DNA from: Mycolicibacterium confluentis
GTDB lineage: Bacteria > Actinomycetota > Actinomycetes > Mycobacteriales > Mycobacteriaceae
DNA: 64,000 bases
NCBI RefSeq assembly: GCF_010729895.1
Contig: NZ_AP022612.1
Coordinates: 4,836,001-4,900,000, forward strand
Direction: 5' to 3'
Shown: positions 18,557 through 28,800 of the stretch, piece after piece
Layout: the number at the start of each line of letters is the position of its first letter
How positions within the stretch are numbered: position 1 is the first letter of the stretch
Made by a program: the position numbers and the translations under genes
Notes under the pieces: generated by a model
Database searches by the model: none
What the model was told of the DNA's origin: nothing
Seen by the model: only the letters and a program-made list of their open reading frames with translations

Positions 18557-21078
18557 CAACGGCTCCGATGTGTCACGGCGGTGTCGACGGCAAGCGGCGC
18601 GGTGCGCTCGACATCGTGCACCAACCTGCCGATCATCTTGCGGTGGCGGCGCAGCGCGCCGCCGGAGTCCTGTCCCGTCCACTGCGCCATCAGCGCGGCG
18701 GCGGAATCGACTTCGCTGTCGGTGAATTCGCGGGTGGCCGCGACATGCGCAGCCACCTGCCGAAGCAGCGCCGCCACCGATGGCGTGACCACGGGTTCGT
18801 CCGTGCGATCCGGATCATCCTGCGTCAGACTGACGGCCACCAGCACGGGTGCGCTCAGCACCCCGGAGTCCACCAGCGCGCAGACGCGGGAGACCGCGGC
18901 GACCGCACATCCCGGGAGCCGCGCGAGGCGGTCGCAACTCGGGGGGAAGGGCTGATGTCCCACCAGCGCCAGCATCGACAGCGCCAACAGTCGCACCGTG
19001 GCATCGTCGTGCAGCACACCGGGACGCAGCGCCGCGAGTTCGGCCTCCCACAGCGGCCAGTACGCGCGCTGATGGGTCTCGACGTATCCCTGCTGCACCC
19101 AGGTCCCGAGGTCGGTGACGCGCAGCGCCGCCCAGGCCACCATCGTGTCTTCGCGGTGCGCCTCGATCACCGCGGCCGACAGTTCGGACAGCCCCACCGA
19201 GTCCGCGGCGCCCATCAGGGTCGGAAGCACCGCGCGGCCCGTGAGCCCACGGCCCCCGATCGCCAGGAGGTCGCTGGGATCCCACGCCTGGGCCGCGACC
19301 AGTGCGTCGAACTGCGGTGCGTCGTGAATCCTCAGCCACCACAACGCGGCGCGGCGATCACCGGGTGCCTGGCGCGCCGGATCCGTGCCGGCCTGCAGCG
19401 ACCGCACCCCTCGAACGGCGGCACGCAGCCACACACCGTCCCACGCGCGGGCGGACGTCAACTGCGCCGCGGCGGGGGCCTCGACGCCGGACGCCAACCA
19501 GTCCACGACGTCGATCGGCACCGCGACCTCGCCGTCGGGCGTCGTGCGGGTCCGCAACAGCTGGGCCGCCACGGTCAGGCGGGTCCGCGCGTCGATCCGG
19601 CCGCCGAGACGGCGGACCAACCGCGCCCCGATGCTCTCGTCGAGCAGTGCCGGCGCCACCTCCTCGGCCAGGCTGCGCCGGATCGCGTCGTCGTCGATGC
19701 CCGAGCGGATGGTCAGATCCGCGAGGCGCAGCAGCCTCTCGGGGCCGGCGTCGCGCGCCTGTGTGAGGCCCTGATCCAGCGCATTCGAGAGGTCATGAGG
19801 CACCGGGCGGCCATGGAAAGTGGACGGCGGGTGCGGGATCCGGCTCGGCTGGTCGAGCCACGCCGGATCGGTGACGGCGCGGGACAGATAGATCCGGTCG
19901 ATCATCTCGCCCGCGGCACCGTCCGCACCCTGCTGCACCGCGCGCCAGGCGTCGGCCGTGCTGACGCCGACGCGGTCGGCCACCACCGCAGCCAGGGTGC
20001 GGCCCACCGCCGAATCCAGCGCCGCGCCGCGCGGTGAATGTGCCGCGATGACCGAGGCGGCCTCCTCTTCGGCGTCGGCGAACTCGGGGCGTGCGGCCAC
20101 CGCCATCGCCATCGGCCACGCCGGATGCAGTCCCTCGTCCCCGGCCGCCGCAGCGTGGTGATCGATGTCGTCGAACAGTCCCCGGGCGGAGGCCGAATCC
20201 AGAAGCGCCACTTGTGCCATCGCCGACCATGGGGTGACCTCGATGGCTTGGCCGGCGGCGGTTCTGTGCGGTTCGACACCGAGTTCGCCCAGCGACATGG
20301 TGGCCGTGTCGTCGATCGCGACGACCCGTGGTGGAAGCGCGGCGAGGTCAGCCCGGGGCATGGCGATCAGATGTTGTCCCGCGCGTACGGCGGCGGCAAG
20401 GCCGTCGGCGCGGTCGAACGTCGAGAAGCTGAACCGGGATGCCGTGCCCGCCGACATCAGAAAGCTCAGCAGGCCCGTCCACTGCGCGGCATCGTCCGGC
20501 GAGTCGACGCCGAGAACCACCGGCGCCTGGCCGTCCATTGCCGCTGACACCGCGTCGAGAAGCCCGAAAAGCGTTCCCAACCGCCAATGTCGGGGGTCCA
20601 GCAGGAAGTCGATCACGCTGTCGGGGGTCACCGCGACGCCGGGTTCCGGCGGGGTGGGAGCCAACTGGGCGGCGGCCACCGGGCCGGGACCGTAGGGGCG
20701 CAGCCACTCGCCCGAACGCCACCACTGGATCGGCCGCCGCGGCGATTCGTCGGGGCGCCGATCCAGCACGACATGGGCGAACACGTTGCCGGGCCGCCCG
20801 GTGGCATCCGAACCGGCGGGCACGCTGTGCCAGTAGGCGGCCGCACCCGTATCCAGCCGACCGAATGCCAGTCGACGGGGCCCCTTTTCGAGGTCCTCGG
20901 ATGTCGGGTAGGCGGGCAGCGGCGGGTCTGGATGGAACACCGTGCGCACGCCCGCCACCAGTCCGCGCTCCTCCTCGGCGGAGATGTCGCCACTGCGTTC
21001 CTTGACCTGCCACCCGCCCGCACTGCCCGCGGCGTCGAACGAGGTGTAGGTCAGCTGGCCATACCTCGACGCCGTCAC
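18556..21078 (-). CDS. GTPase-associated protein 1 (GAP1-N2/M-like)
   Basis: 840 residues, soluble. The N-terminal pattern YGQLTYTSFDAAGSAGGWQV, then ERSGDISAEEE and a later GNVFAHVVL, is what I know as the GAP1-N2 domain, found next to DO-GTPases. About residues 330-840 are helical, Ala/Leu-rich repeats resembling the GAP1-M region. No nuclease, protease or toxin motif is visible. GTG at 21078 overlaps the preceding stop by 4 bases; the in-frame sequence before it is Arg/Ala-rich and unlike the family. By family definition it should regulate or transmit the GTPase signal, but biochemical proof is lacking. Confidence 0.75.
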   Translation of the reverse strand: MTASRYGQLTYTSFDAAGSAGGWQVKERSGDISAEEERGLVAGVRTVFHPDPPLPAYPTSEDLEKGPRRLAFGRLDTGAAAYWHSVPAGSDATGRPGNVFAHVVLDRRPDESPRRPIQWWRSGEWLRPYGPGPVAAAQLAPTPPEPGVAVTPDSVIDFLLDPRHWRLGTLFGLLDAVSAAMDGQAPVVLGVDSPDDAAQWTGLLSFLMSAGTASRFSFSTFDRADGLAAAVRAGQHLIAMPRADLAALPPRVVAIDDTATMSLGELGVEPHRTAAGQAIEVTPWSAMAQVALLDSASARGLFDDIDHHAAAAGDEGLHPAWPMAMAVAARPEFADAEEEAASVIAAHSPRGAALDSAVGRTLAAVVADRVGVSTADAWRAVQQGADGAAGEMIDRIYLSRAVTDPAWLDQPSRIPHPPSTFHGRPVPHDLSNALDQGLTQARDAGPERLLRLADLTIRSGIDDDAIRRSLAEEVAPALLDESIGARLVRRLGGRIDARTRLTVAAQLLRTRTTPDGEVAVPIDVVDWLASGVEAPAAAQLTSARAWDGVWLRAAVRGVRSLQAGTDPARQAPGDRRAALWWLRIHDAPQFDALVAAQAWDPSDLLAIGGRGLTGRAVLPTLMGAADSVGLSELSAAVIEAHREDTMVAWAALRVTDLGTWVQQGYVETHQRAYWPLWEAELAALRPGVLHDDATVRLLALSMLALVGHQPFPPSCDRLARLPGCAVAAVSRVCALVDSGVLSAPVLVAVSLTQDDPDRTDEPVVTPSVAALLRQVAAHVAATREFTDSEVDSAAALMAQWTGQDSGGALRRHRKMIGRLVHDVERTAPLAVDTAVTHRSR

Positions 21079-23168
21079 TGTGGCGGCCCGGGCGGCATCG
21101 GGAACAGTCGCAGCGACTCGACGGGCGGGTCGAGCAGGGCGATCGTGCGCAGTCGCGCGGGTGACGGCGTGTTGACGAACAGGCGCAGCCACCCCGTGGT
21201 GAGGTCACGCAGGTTGGCCGCCCACAGTTCACCGTTGCCGTGCGTGGTCAGCGCCGACCACCGCAGTTCCTTCGACGGCGCGTCGGTGAGCCGCCCCTGC
21301 TCGTCGACGGGTGCCACATCGACCGCCGTGCCGTCGCTGACCGACAACGGGATTCGCGAGGCGTTGTGGACCAGCACGAATGCCGGCGACCCGGGCAGGT
21401 CGTGTTCGGAGCGCATCGCCACCGTCGCGTGGGTGGGCACGCCCCTGTCGTCGCGCCCGATCCGGATGGCGTACTGAAGCCGCAGCAGGCCCTCGTAGTC
21501 GATGCTGCGGACCGCACCGAGCACGCGTTGCCCGCGGGTGAAGGCCACCGGCGCCAGGTGCAGCGAGCAGCCGGTGACTGGGAGCTGACCCGCCAGGTGC
21601 ATCCCGCCGTACTTCTCGTACTCCTCCAGCGAGATCTCGAACTTCTTGCCGGTCAGCCCGTTTCGGGGATCGTGTCCCCTGGGCGCGAGATGCACCACGA
21701 CCGCGGCGGCACCCGAAGGCCAGTCGAAGGTGATCACCTGCTTGTTGCAGTACTCGGCCAACTCCACATCGCGAATCTCACCGGTGCGCACCGCCGACTG
21801 GGTGGCGCCCAGGGCCGCAGTGCCCGCCAGCACCGTCACGGGCGTGAAGTACGAGCGACTCCAGGCCGAGGGCCATGACACTCCGGTCATCGTCGCGGTG
21901 ACGCGCCCGGACCCGTCGGTGCGCTGCGACATCGGTTGCGTCAGGCGCATGTCAGGGGACAGCCCGATCTGGTCGAGCGCGGCCTCCGGCAGTTCGGCCG
22001 CATCCGCGCCCGCGCGGGGACCGTCCTGACTGCGGTAGATCACCACCACTCCGTTGCGGGGCGGCGTCCAGGTCAGATCGAAGACACCTGGGCCAGACGG
22101 GGTGACCACCAGATCGGTGACGGGCGAGAGCACCGCGGCCATCTCGATGTCGACCTGCGCGGCCTCAGAGAGGCGCATGATGCCGTCGACCGTGGCCGCG
22201 CACCGCATGCGATACGTGTAGCGCTGTCCGCCGACGGCCTCGGTGTCGACGAACCCCCCGAGGTTGTCGCTGGTCGCCAGGATGCGGAACTGCGGTCCGT
22301 CACGTCCGTCGACCTCGGCGGGGATCCGGTGCACGTGCACCATCTCGACACCCGGAGGAACCGTCCACTGCCCGATGACGCGACCGTGATCCTCGCGGAC
22401 GCTCACCCCGGCGACGGGACTGATCAGCACACCCTCGGCGTGCAGTTCGGGCTGGGCGGCCAGGGCCGCGCTTCGGGTCGGACCGCTGTTGACCCACACC
22501 TGGAAGTGCCGGACCGCCCTCCCCGGTGGCCGAACGTCAAGCGCTTCGGTGTCGGTGGTGATCGCGACAACGTCGGCGCGGTCGGGCGAGTACGGCCTGC
22601 TCTCCTCCGCGGAGATCACGCGGTAGACCACGACGGACTCGCCGCCGTGCGACGAGGGCAGGAACGCGGGCCAGGACAGCTGCCTGCCTGTCGTCGCGCC
22701 CGCGGTGTCGTGTCGGGGCACGATGGTCACGGCATGCGAATGGCCGTGCGACGGACCGAACGCGAAGGGCGCGAAATCACCTGAGGATAAATCGGTTTCG
22801 ATGATCTTCCGAGGCGGCGGTGTGGACAGGTTGGCCACCGAAATCATGGCGGTCTGTTCGACCCCTTCGGCGGCAGGCCCGTCGCCGGGTCCGGACCGGT
22901 GCCGGCCCGCGGGGGGAGGTGGTGGGTCGGCGTCGAGTTCGGCCAGCAGCGCGGCCAACGACTCGGCGTGTTCGGACACCGCGCCGGGCAGCATGGCGCG
23001 GATCTGCTCGACGTCACTGCGCCCCGAACGCAGCACCAGGCGCAGGTGCGCCTCCTTGAGCGTTCGAGCCGAGATCGCCTCAGAGTCGATCAACTGCTGC
23101 CGCCACGCCAGCAACGCGGGAAGCCTTGCGTCGTTGACTGTTTCGGGAGCCGGATTGGTGTCGGACAT
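21075..23168 (-). CDS. Fibronectin type III-like protein with N-terminal helical module
   Basis: 697 residues, no signal peptide. Residues ~12-75 form a compact helical module (RTLKEAHLRLVLRSGRSD, then VEQIRAMLPGAVSEHAESL) that I have seen at the start of other actinobacterial proteins and may be an adaptor domain. After a Pro-rich linker, the rest is a series of beta-sandwich repeats of fibronectin III type, for example VTDLVVTPSGPGVFDLTWTP (~350-370) and VIYRSQDGP. It has no catalytic motif and is likely a scaffold that binds partners of the operon. ATG at 23168 overlaps the upstream stop by one base; the end overlaps GAP1 by 4. Confidence 0.72.
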   Translation of the reverse strand: MSDTNPAPETVNDARLPALLAWRQQLIDSEAISARTLKEAHLRLVLRSGRSDVEQIRAMLPGAVSEHAESLAALLAELDADPPPPPAGRHRSGPGDGPAAEGVEQTAMISVANLSTPPPRKIIETDLSSGDFAPFAFGPSHGHSHAVTIVPRHDTAGATTGRQLSWPAFLPSSHGGESVVVYRVISAEESRPYSPDRADVVAITTDTEALDVRPPGRAVRHFQVWVNSGPTRSAALAAQPELHAEGVLISPVAGVSVREDHGRVIGQWTVPPGVEMVHVHRIPAEVDGRDGPQFRILATSDNLGGFVDTEAVGGQRYTYRMRCAATVDGIMRLSEAAQVDIEMAAVLSPVTDLVVTPSGPGVFDLTWTPPRNGVVVIYRSQDGPRAGADAAELPEAALDQIGLSPDMRLTQPMSQRTDGSGRVTATMTGVSWPSAWSRSYFTPVTVLAGTAALGATQSAVRTGEIRDVELAEYCNKQVITFDWPSGAAAVVVHLAPRGHDPRNGLTGKKFEISLEEYEKYGGMHLAGQLPVTGCSLHLAPVAFTRGQRVLGAVRSIDYEGLLRLQYAIRIGRDDRGVPTHATVAMRSEHDLPGSPAFVLVHNASRIPLSVSDGTAVDVAPVDEQGRLTDAPSKELRWSALTTHGNGELWAANLRDLTTGWLRLFVNTPSPARLRTIALLDPPVESLRLFPMPPGPPQ

Positions 23169-25831
23169 CAGAACACCATGTCCTCGCCGGGGGGTTCGGT
23201 GCGCTCGGTGCGCGAGATCATCACCGTGGCATCGTCCTCGCTACCCGGCATGATCGAGATCGGCACCTCGAAGATCGCGAATTCATACGGCGGCAGGCCG
23301 TCGCTGGCCTGCACCACGGCGGCCCGGTAACCCAACCCGACGCGGGTCAGCACGAGGTCGTCCACGGCCACTGCTCCTCGGCCCGCGGTGACGGCGGCGT
23401 TGGTGAACAGCGACGCGTCGAACGGCGCGGCGTGCCCGGGACGGTGGTCGGTGATGCCCGCCGAGAACTGCGCGGTGGGCACCTGACGCCCCAGGGCGGG
23501 GATCTGCACCAGGCCCGCGAGCGAGTCACTGATCCCGCCAGACTGGGCGGCGGTGTCATCGAGGAACATCTGCTCGACCCGGGCCCACAGCGCGTCGGCA
23601 CCTGCCGGCTGGACCCGGCCCGAGGCCACCGCCACCGACCACTGGTCCAGTCCGGAACCTGTTCCCACACCGGGCATCCGGAACAGTGTCACGGGATCCT
23701 CCCGCAACTGCTGCGCCGCCGCGGCGACCATGTCGTCCCAGGGCCGGCTCAGCCATCCGAGCGCATACAGCCTGCGCTGCACCGCGTGGGCCGCGTTGGC
23801 CGCATGCTCGGGGCTGGGGTCCGCAACCCCGACCTGCGTCGAGCGGGGCAGCCCGTCGAACAGGTGCCCCGATTCGGGTCCGGTCGCCGGTGCCGGGCCG
23901 AATGGCGCCCGCAGCACGGTGCCCACCACCCGACTCCACGCCAGCAGTTGGCCGTACGCCGAGGACAGCCGAGCGACGTCGGTCAACGCATTGCGCAGAT
24001 TGGCCTGCATCAACTCGAGTTGACTCTCCTGCGATCTTCGCAGGTTCATCTCGGCGAACAGGTCACGCTGTGCCAGCAGGAACAGCACGAGCGACACCAC
24101 GACGTAGAGCCCGATCAGCACGCCGCCGGTGGACAACGCGAATGACCAGCTCACCCAACCGAATGCCGCGATCGCCAGCAGGATCACCAACACCGCGAAC
24201 AGCGCCCACGAGAACGTCTTGAGGATCAGGCCGATCGCGCGCTGGCGGGCCCGCAGGTGCTCGTCGACGCCGTCCTGCTGGGCTGCGGCCTGAATGCCGG
24301 TGACCAACTGGCCGACCTCGGTGCGGGCCCGCTGCAGGAAGTCGACCAGGATCGACGAGACCTGTACCGCATAGCTGTTCGCGCGCGCCGCCTGCCAGTT
24401 GTCCAGTTCGGTGCTGGTGGTGCGGGCTTCGACGCCGGCCGCGGGGTCCTGGTAGGCCCGGCGCAGGCGATCCCGCAGGGTGGCCGCCCCGAGCACGTCG
24501 GCGGCCTCGACCGCGTCGACGCCGATCACCGCGGCCAACGACGTCGGGACCCCGGCGAACTGTTCGGTCGTACTGGGCACCACGTCGGCGGAGTTGGCCA
24601 CCACACCGACCCCGGAACCGATCTGGATGGGCTCCAGGCCGCCGGCGCGACGTCCGCCGTCGGCCAGGGTCAAAGCACCGTTGACGAAGTCGGTCCACAG
24701 TCCGCTGAGGTCCTGCCGGGCGAAATGCTCGCCCGGCGGCGGACCGCCAAGTGCGCTCGAGAGGGTTTCGGCGCTGCGGCCCAGATCCTGCCAGTCGGCC
24801 AGTTCGGTGTTGGCCACCACGGAGAAGGCCGAGTTGGTCCGGCCGAACACCGTGCCCTGCACGGTGCTGGCAACCACCGAACGCGCCGATCCCAGCACCG
24901 CCGACAGCCACGCCGACGGGGCCCTTCGCAGCGCCGCCCCGATGAACCGGAAGAACATCTTCAAGGCCGTGCCGATCGAAATGGACTGGGCCGCTTCCTC
25001 GGTGCCCGAGAGTCGGGGTCCGCGAAGTACGTCGCGGTGTTTGGTCCACAGCGCCTGAGCCATGGCCCGGGTGGCTGTCGGGACGTCCTCGACGTAGACC
25101 ACCGGGACCTGCCCGCCGCGTGGAAGGGGAAGGCGCCCACTGGGGTCGAACAGTTGCGCACGCAACCGGGCCTCGACGCGCGTGGTGTCCAGGCGACGGT
25201 AGAACCCGCGCACCGCGCGCACGGTCTGCCCCGGAAGGATCTCCAACTGGTCGAACGGGGTCTGCTCGACCCCGGCCCACAGTCCACTGGTGCCCGCGAT
25301 GACGGGGGCGACATGCTGGGCCAGGTCCAGTGGATCGGAGATGCGGCCCCACGGCACGGCCCCCAACCCGGGCCCGGCCGAGTCCTCGGGCGCGACCAGC
25401 AGGTTGTGCCAGCCCTCCAGCACCAGGGCCAGATCGGGGGTCACCGGCTCGCTGCCGCCTCGCGTGATCAGCATGCGCAACAGGGTGATTCGCGCACCCA
25501 TCGAACTGCTGCGCACGGTCTGCTCGACCGCCTGCTCGGCGGCCAGTTCGACGCGTTCACCCGCCGGAGCCTCCATCGGCACCAGCACCACGACCCGGAT
25601 GCGGTCGTACCGTTCGGCGGTCAGCAGTTGCTGCAACTGCACGGGTTCGCTGCGGCCGCCGCGCACCGACGTCGCGGCCGTCGACACCCCGCTGACGTCG
25701 CGTGCATCGACCCACACGAACTCGGCCAGCAGACCGGCCGCGGAGTAGTCGCCCAGCAGCGCGACGATGTGCTCGGTGTGCGCGCGCGGGACCACCAGGA
25801 CCGTCAGCGCGCGCGGTGATGCGGTGCTCAT
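23168..25831 (-). CDS. Large protein with central two-helix membrane hairpin, unknown function
   Basis: 887 residues. The N-terminus (~8-130) reads like a Rossmann-type alpha/beta domain (LTVLVVPRAHTEHIVALLG), though no nucleotide-binding loop is clear. Two adjacent membrane helices lie at ~545-590 (TFSWALFAVLVILLAIAAFG and VLIGLYVVVSLVLFLLA), so both long flanks should be on the cytoplasmic side. Residues ~595-640 can form a helix or coil next to the membrane (LRRSQESQLELMQANLRNAL). It may tether the tubulin-like protein, encoded one base upstream, to the membrane. I do not recognise a named family. Confidence 0.65.
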   Translation of the reverse strand: MSTASPRALTVLVVPRAHTEHIVALLGDYSAAGLLAEFVWVDARDVSGVSTAATSVRGGRSEPVQLQQLLTAERYDRIRVVVLVPMEAPAGERVELAAEQAVEQTVRSSSMGARITLLRMLITRGGSEPVTPDLALVLEGWHNLLVAPEDSAGPGLGAVPWGRISDPLDLAQHVAPVIAGTSGLWAGVEQTPFDQLEILPGQTVRAVRGFYRRLDTTRVEARLRAQLFDPSGRLPLPRGGQVPVVYVEDVPTATRAMAQALWTKHRDVLRGPRLSGTEEAAQSISIGTALKMFFRFIGAALRRAPSAWLSAVLGSARSVVASTVQGTVFGRTNSAFSVVANTELADWQDLGRSAETLSSALGGPPPGEHFARQDLSGLWTDFVNGALTLADGGRRAGGLEPIQIGSGVGVVANSADVVPSTTEQFAGVPTSLAAVIGVDAVEAADVLGAATLRDRLRRAYQDPAAGVEARTTSTELDNWQAARANSYAVQVSSILVDFLQRARTEVGQLVTGIQAAAQQDGVDEHLRARQRAIGLILKTFSWALFAVLVILLAIAAFGWVSWSFALSTGGVLIGLYVVVSLVLFLLAQRDLFAEMNLRRSQESQLELMQANLRNALTDVARLSSAYGQLLAWSRVVGTVLRAPFGPAPATGPESGHLFDGLPRSTQVGVADPSPEHAANAAHAVQRRLYALGWLSRPWDDMVAAAAQQLREDPVTLFRMPGVGTGSGLDQWSVAVASGRVQPAGADALWARVEQMFLDDTAAQSGGISDSLAGLVQIPALGRQVPTAQFSAGITDHRPGHAAPFDASLFTNAAVTAGRGAVAVDDLVLTRVGLGYRAAVVQASDGLPPYEFAIFEVPISIMPGSEDDATVMISRTERTEPPGEDMVF

Positions 25832-25832
25832 G

Positions 25833-28800
25833 TCAAAACGTCCCGCCCTCCGGAATCACCACCGGGCTGCCGTCGTCCACCAGAGCGGCCGCGCCCGCAC
25901 TGCTGACGCCGGCCGCCAGCGCGGCCGACTCCCGGTCCAGCAGCTTGATCAGCGTGTCGGTCGCCCAGTACACGTCGGGCCCGAGGTCACGGAAGATCGG
26001 CGTCTTGGCGGCCTTGGACCGCGTGCCGACCGTCGTGAACGCACCCTCGGGGGCCGCGCCGGGTGCGCCAGCGGGCAGGTACTGCGCCGCGACGTCCCGA
26101 ATCGTGGCCAGCCACGTCTGCGCGGCCTCGTGCCGCTCGTCGGCCGTTTCGGCGGCGGCCACCGGACCGACGCGGGACGTCACGCCGGGCGCGGTGCTGC
26201 CCGACTGCAGGAAGTCCCGCAGCAGGCCCGCGGCCGACAGTTCGACAATGCCGCTGGCGGGATCCTGCGTGTGCGAGTCGTACAGGGCACGCAGCACGCT
26301 GTAGGGCCGCAGCGAGCGCATGACCGGCGGCTCATGCGACTGCGCGATGGCCAGCAGGATGCTCTCCAGCACCGCGGGAAGCCAGTCGTAGGGCGCCAGG
26401 AAGTCCGAGGGCGGGGTCAGCAGCGGGTTCGGGAAGTCCACCCACGTCGAGGTCTCGCCGTCGAAGATGCGCACGGGTTCGGCGTAGGGCGAGGCCGGGA
26501 TCTGGATCCGGCCCAGGAGCTGTCCCAGGAACCAGCCCGCGGTCATGACCCGGCGTTCGTCGTCGGTCATCGGCAGCGACGCCGACAGTGGCCGGGACCG
26601 GCGCCAGCGCCAGAACCCCTTTCGGCCCGGGCCCGCGATCTGGGACCACTGCTGGGCGGCGGGCTTGAGCACCGAGTCGAATGCCAGCGGCGAGTAGTTC
26701 GGGTAGGAGCCGAAGATGTCCACCCGCGTGACGTTGTCCTCGTCAGACAGCGACCGGTCGTAGTTGTCCCGACTGGCCTGGTCGATGCGCGGGTTGGCGC
26801 GCAGCACCTCGGCCAGCGCCTCGGCGACGGGTTGGCCCAGGAACGGCACATCGGAGAACTTGTAGCGGTACTCGACCTGCTTGCCCGGGTGCACGCGCTG
26901 CAGCGCCTGGTCATTCACGCTGGCCAGAGGTCTCGCCAACGACAGGGCCTCGGCGAACTTGGTGGCGATGTCGCGTCGCCGGTTGGCCAGTTCGGACTCC
27001 GAGGCACCCACGCCCGCCACGAAGTCGCGCAGCGAAACCTTGCAGAACTCCTCGAAGGCCTCACCCGGACGCTCGACGTAAAGCCTCGCGCGGCGCAGCA
27101 GTTCATGAGTTCGGGTGTGGACGTCAAACTGTGCCATCGACGGCACCCTGGCCCGCCCCGTCTCCGGGTCGGTACCCAGGGCGCGGGTCACCCACGTCGC
27201 CGTCCGGGTGATCAGGCCGCCGGGGGCCGAGTAGCCTCCGCTGGTCCGCCACAGGCCGAGGATGACGCTGGCGGCGGCCTCGTCGATCGCGCCGCGCAAC
27301 GGGATCATGGCGTTGGCGCCCGCGACGGCCTTCGGCAGATCGGTCTCGTACCGGGCCTTGAACGCCGCCGAACTGATCAGCAGCACTTCGTTGTTGGCTT
27401 CGGCGAAGCGCGGCGGGACCAGTTCGTCCGCGTCGGCGGGCCAGGCCGAGTACTGATCCGTCGACAGGCGCGCCAGGCCGACGTCCGACGGCGGGTCGGC
27501 GCGGGCCTTCTCCAGCAGGATCATCGCCTCACCGAGCGACTCCCGCAGCGGCGCAAGCAGTTCGGGCCCCATCACCCGCATGATGTCTGCGATCCGGGCG
27601 GCGGCGTCGGCGAACAGTTGGCGACGCACACTGGCCCGGAAGCCGTCGAGCGCGGTCCCCAGCACCTGGTCGGCGTTGGTCATCACGCCGTGCAGCGAGC
27701 GCAGCGCGGCGTCCACCTGAGGCGGGACGGCGACGATGTCGGGCGGCCCCATACTGCCCAACTGCGCGATGCCGGGCGCCAAGGCGTCGTCGATGTAGCG
27801 CCGCAGCTTGTCGACGAGTTCCCGCGCGTACGGCAGGCCGAGGTTGGCGACCGCCACGCCGACCATCCGCTCGAGGCGATCGGCGAACTCGTTGTGCCAC
27901 GCATAGGCCATCGCATAGGCCGCCTCGGCGCACGCCCGGGCCAACTCGCCGCGCCGATTGTGCAGCGCCTGCCGGAAGATCGGCGTCCACTGCTCGGCGT
28001 TCATACCCTGCGGGTTGGGCAGGTAGCCACGAAGCTGCCGGTCAATCAGGCCGTTGACGGTGGCATTCACAGCCTCGGGCGGGAACGCGCCCGCGCCGAT
28101 CCAGTTGCCCAGGATGCCGACTCGCGTCTGCTCGTCACTCACCGACGCGGGCAGCCTCAACTCGGTGCAGTGTGCCGTCCACTGACTCGACAGCAGCGAA
28201 TCGAGTTGTTCGGTGCTCGACGCCGGATTGCCGGGTTGCATGTGCCCGAAGAGCAGCTTGTCGACGGCACTTCGGGCCAGGCGCTGCGCAGCGTACTCGG
28301 CGTAGCGATCGCGTCCCATCGACAGGCTCGAGAAGCCGTATGTGCCCCAGGGCAACACATCCCATGTCGCGATGCCCCAGCCGAGCAGGTCGCGGTCACC
28401 TTCGGGGGAGGCCGTGTTACCCAGGTCGTAGGACACGAACTGGTCGCTGGCCCGCCCGCTCATCATCAGGGCCGCCAGTCCGCGGGCCAGGCCGCGGTAG
28501 ACCGCGTACTGCGAGCCGTCGCCGAACTGTGTGCGGTCGGCGCCGATGTAGCGACCGACGGGGAAGACGCGGGCGAACGGGATGGGCTCCCCCTCGCCGT
28601 GCTGCTGACCCAACGCCCGCAGGAGGCGCACATCATGCTCGCGCGCGGCGCCGGACTGGCTCGCGACGATCTCACCGAGCATCGCCAATGCGTTGGCGCG
28701 CACACCGATTCGGGCGCTTTCGGGCAGCGACTCGAAGATGTCCGGGGTCACCATGAACACGCCCATGAGCTTGGGATCGAGACCTGTGACCAGGGTCAGA

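Noticed and set aside
24257..25819. A 520-codon plus-strand frame and a 429-codon alternative minus frame (24063-25352)
   Set aside because: Both overlap the 887-residue membrane protein in other frames and have biased, motif-free compositions.
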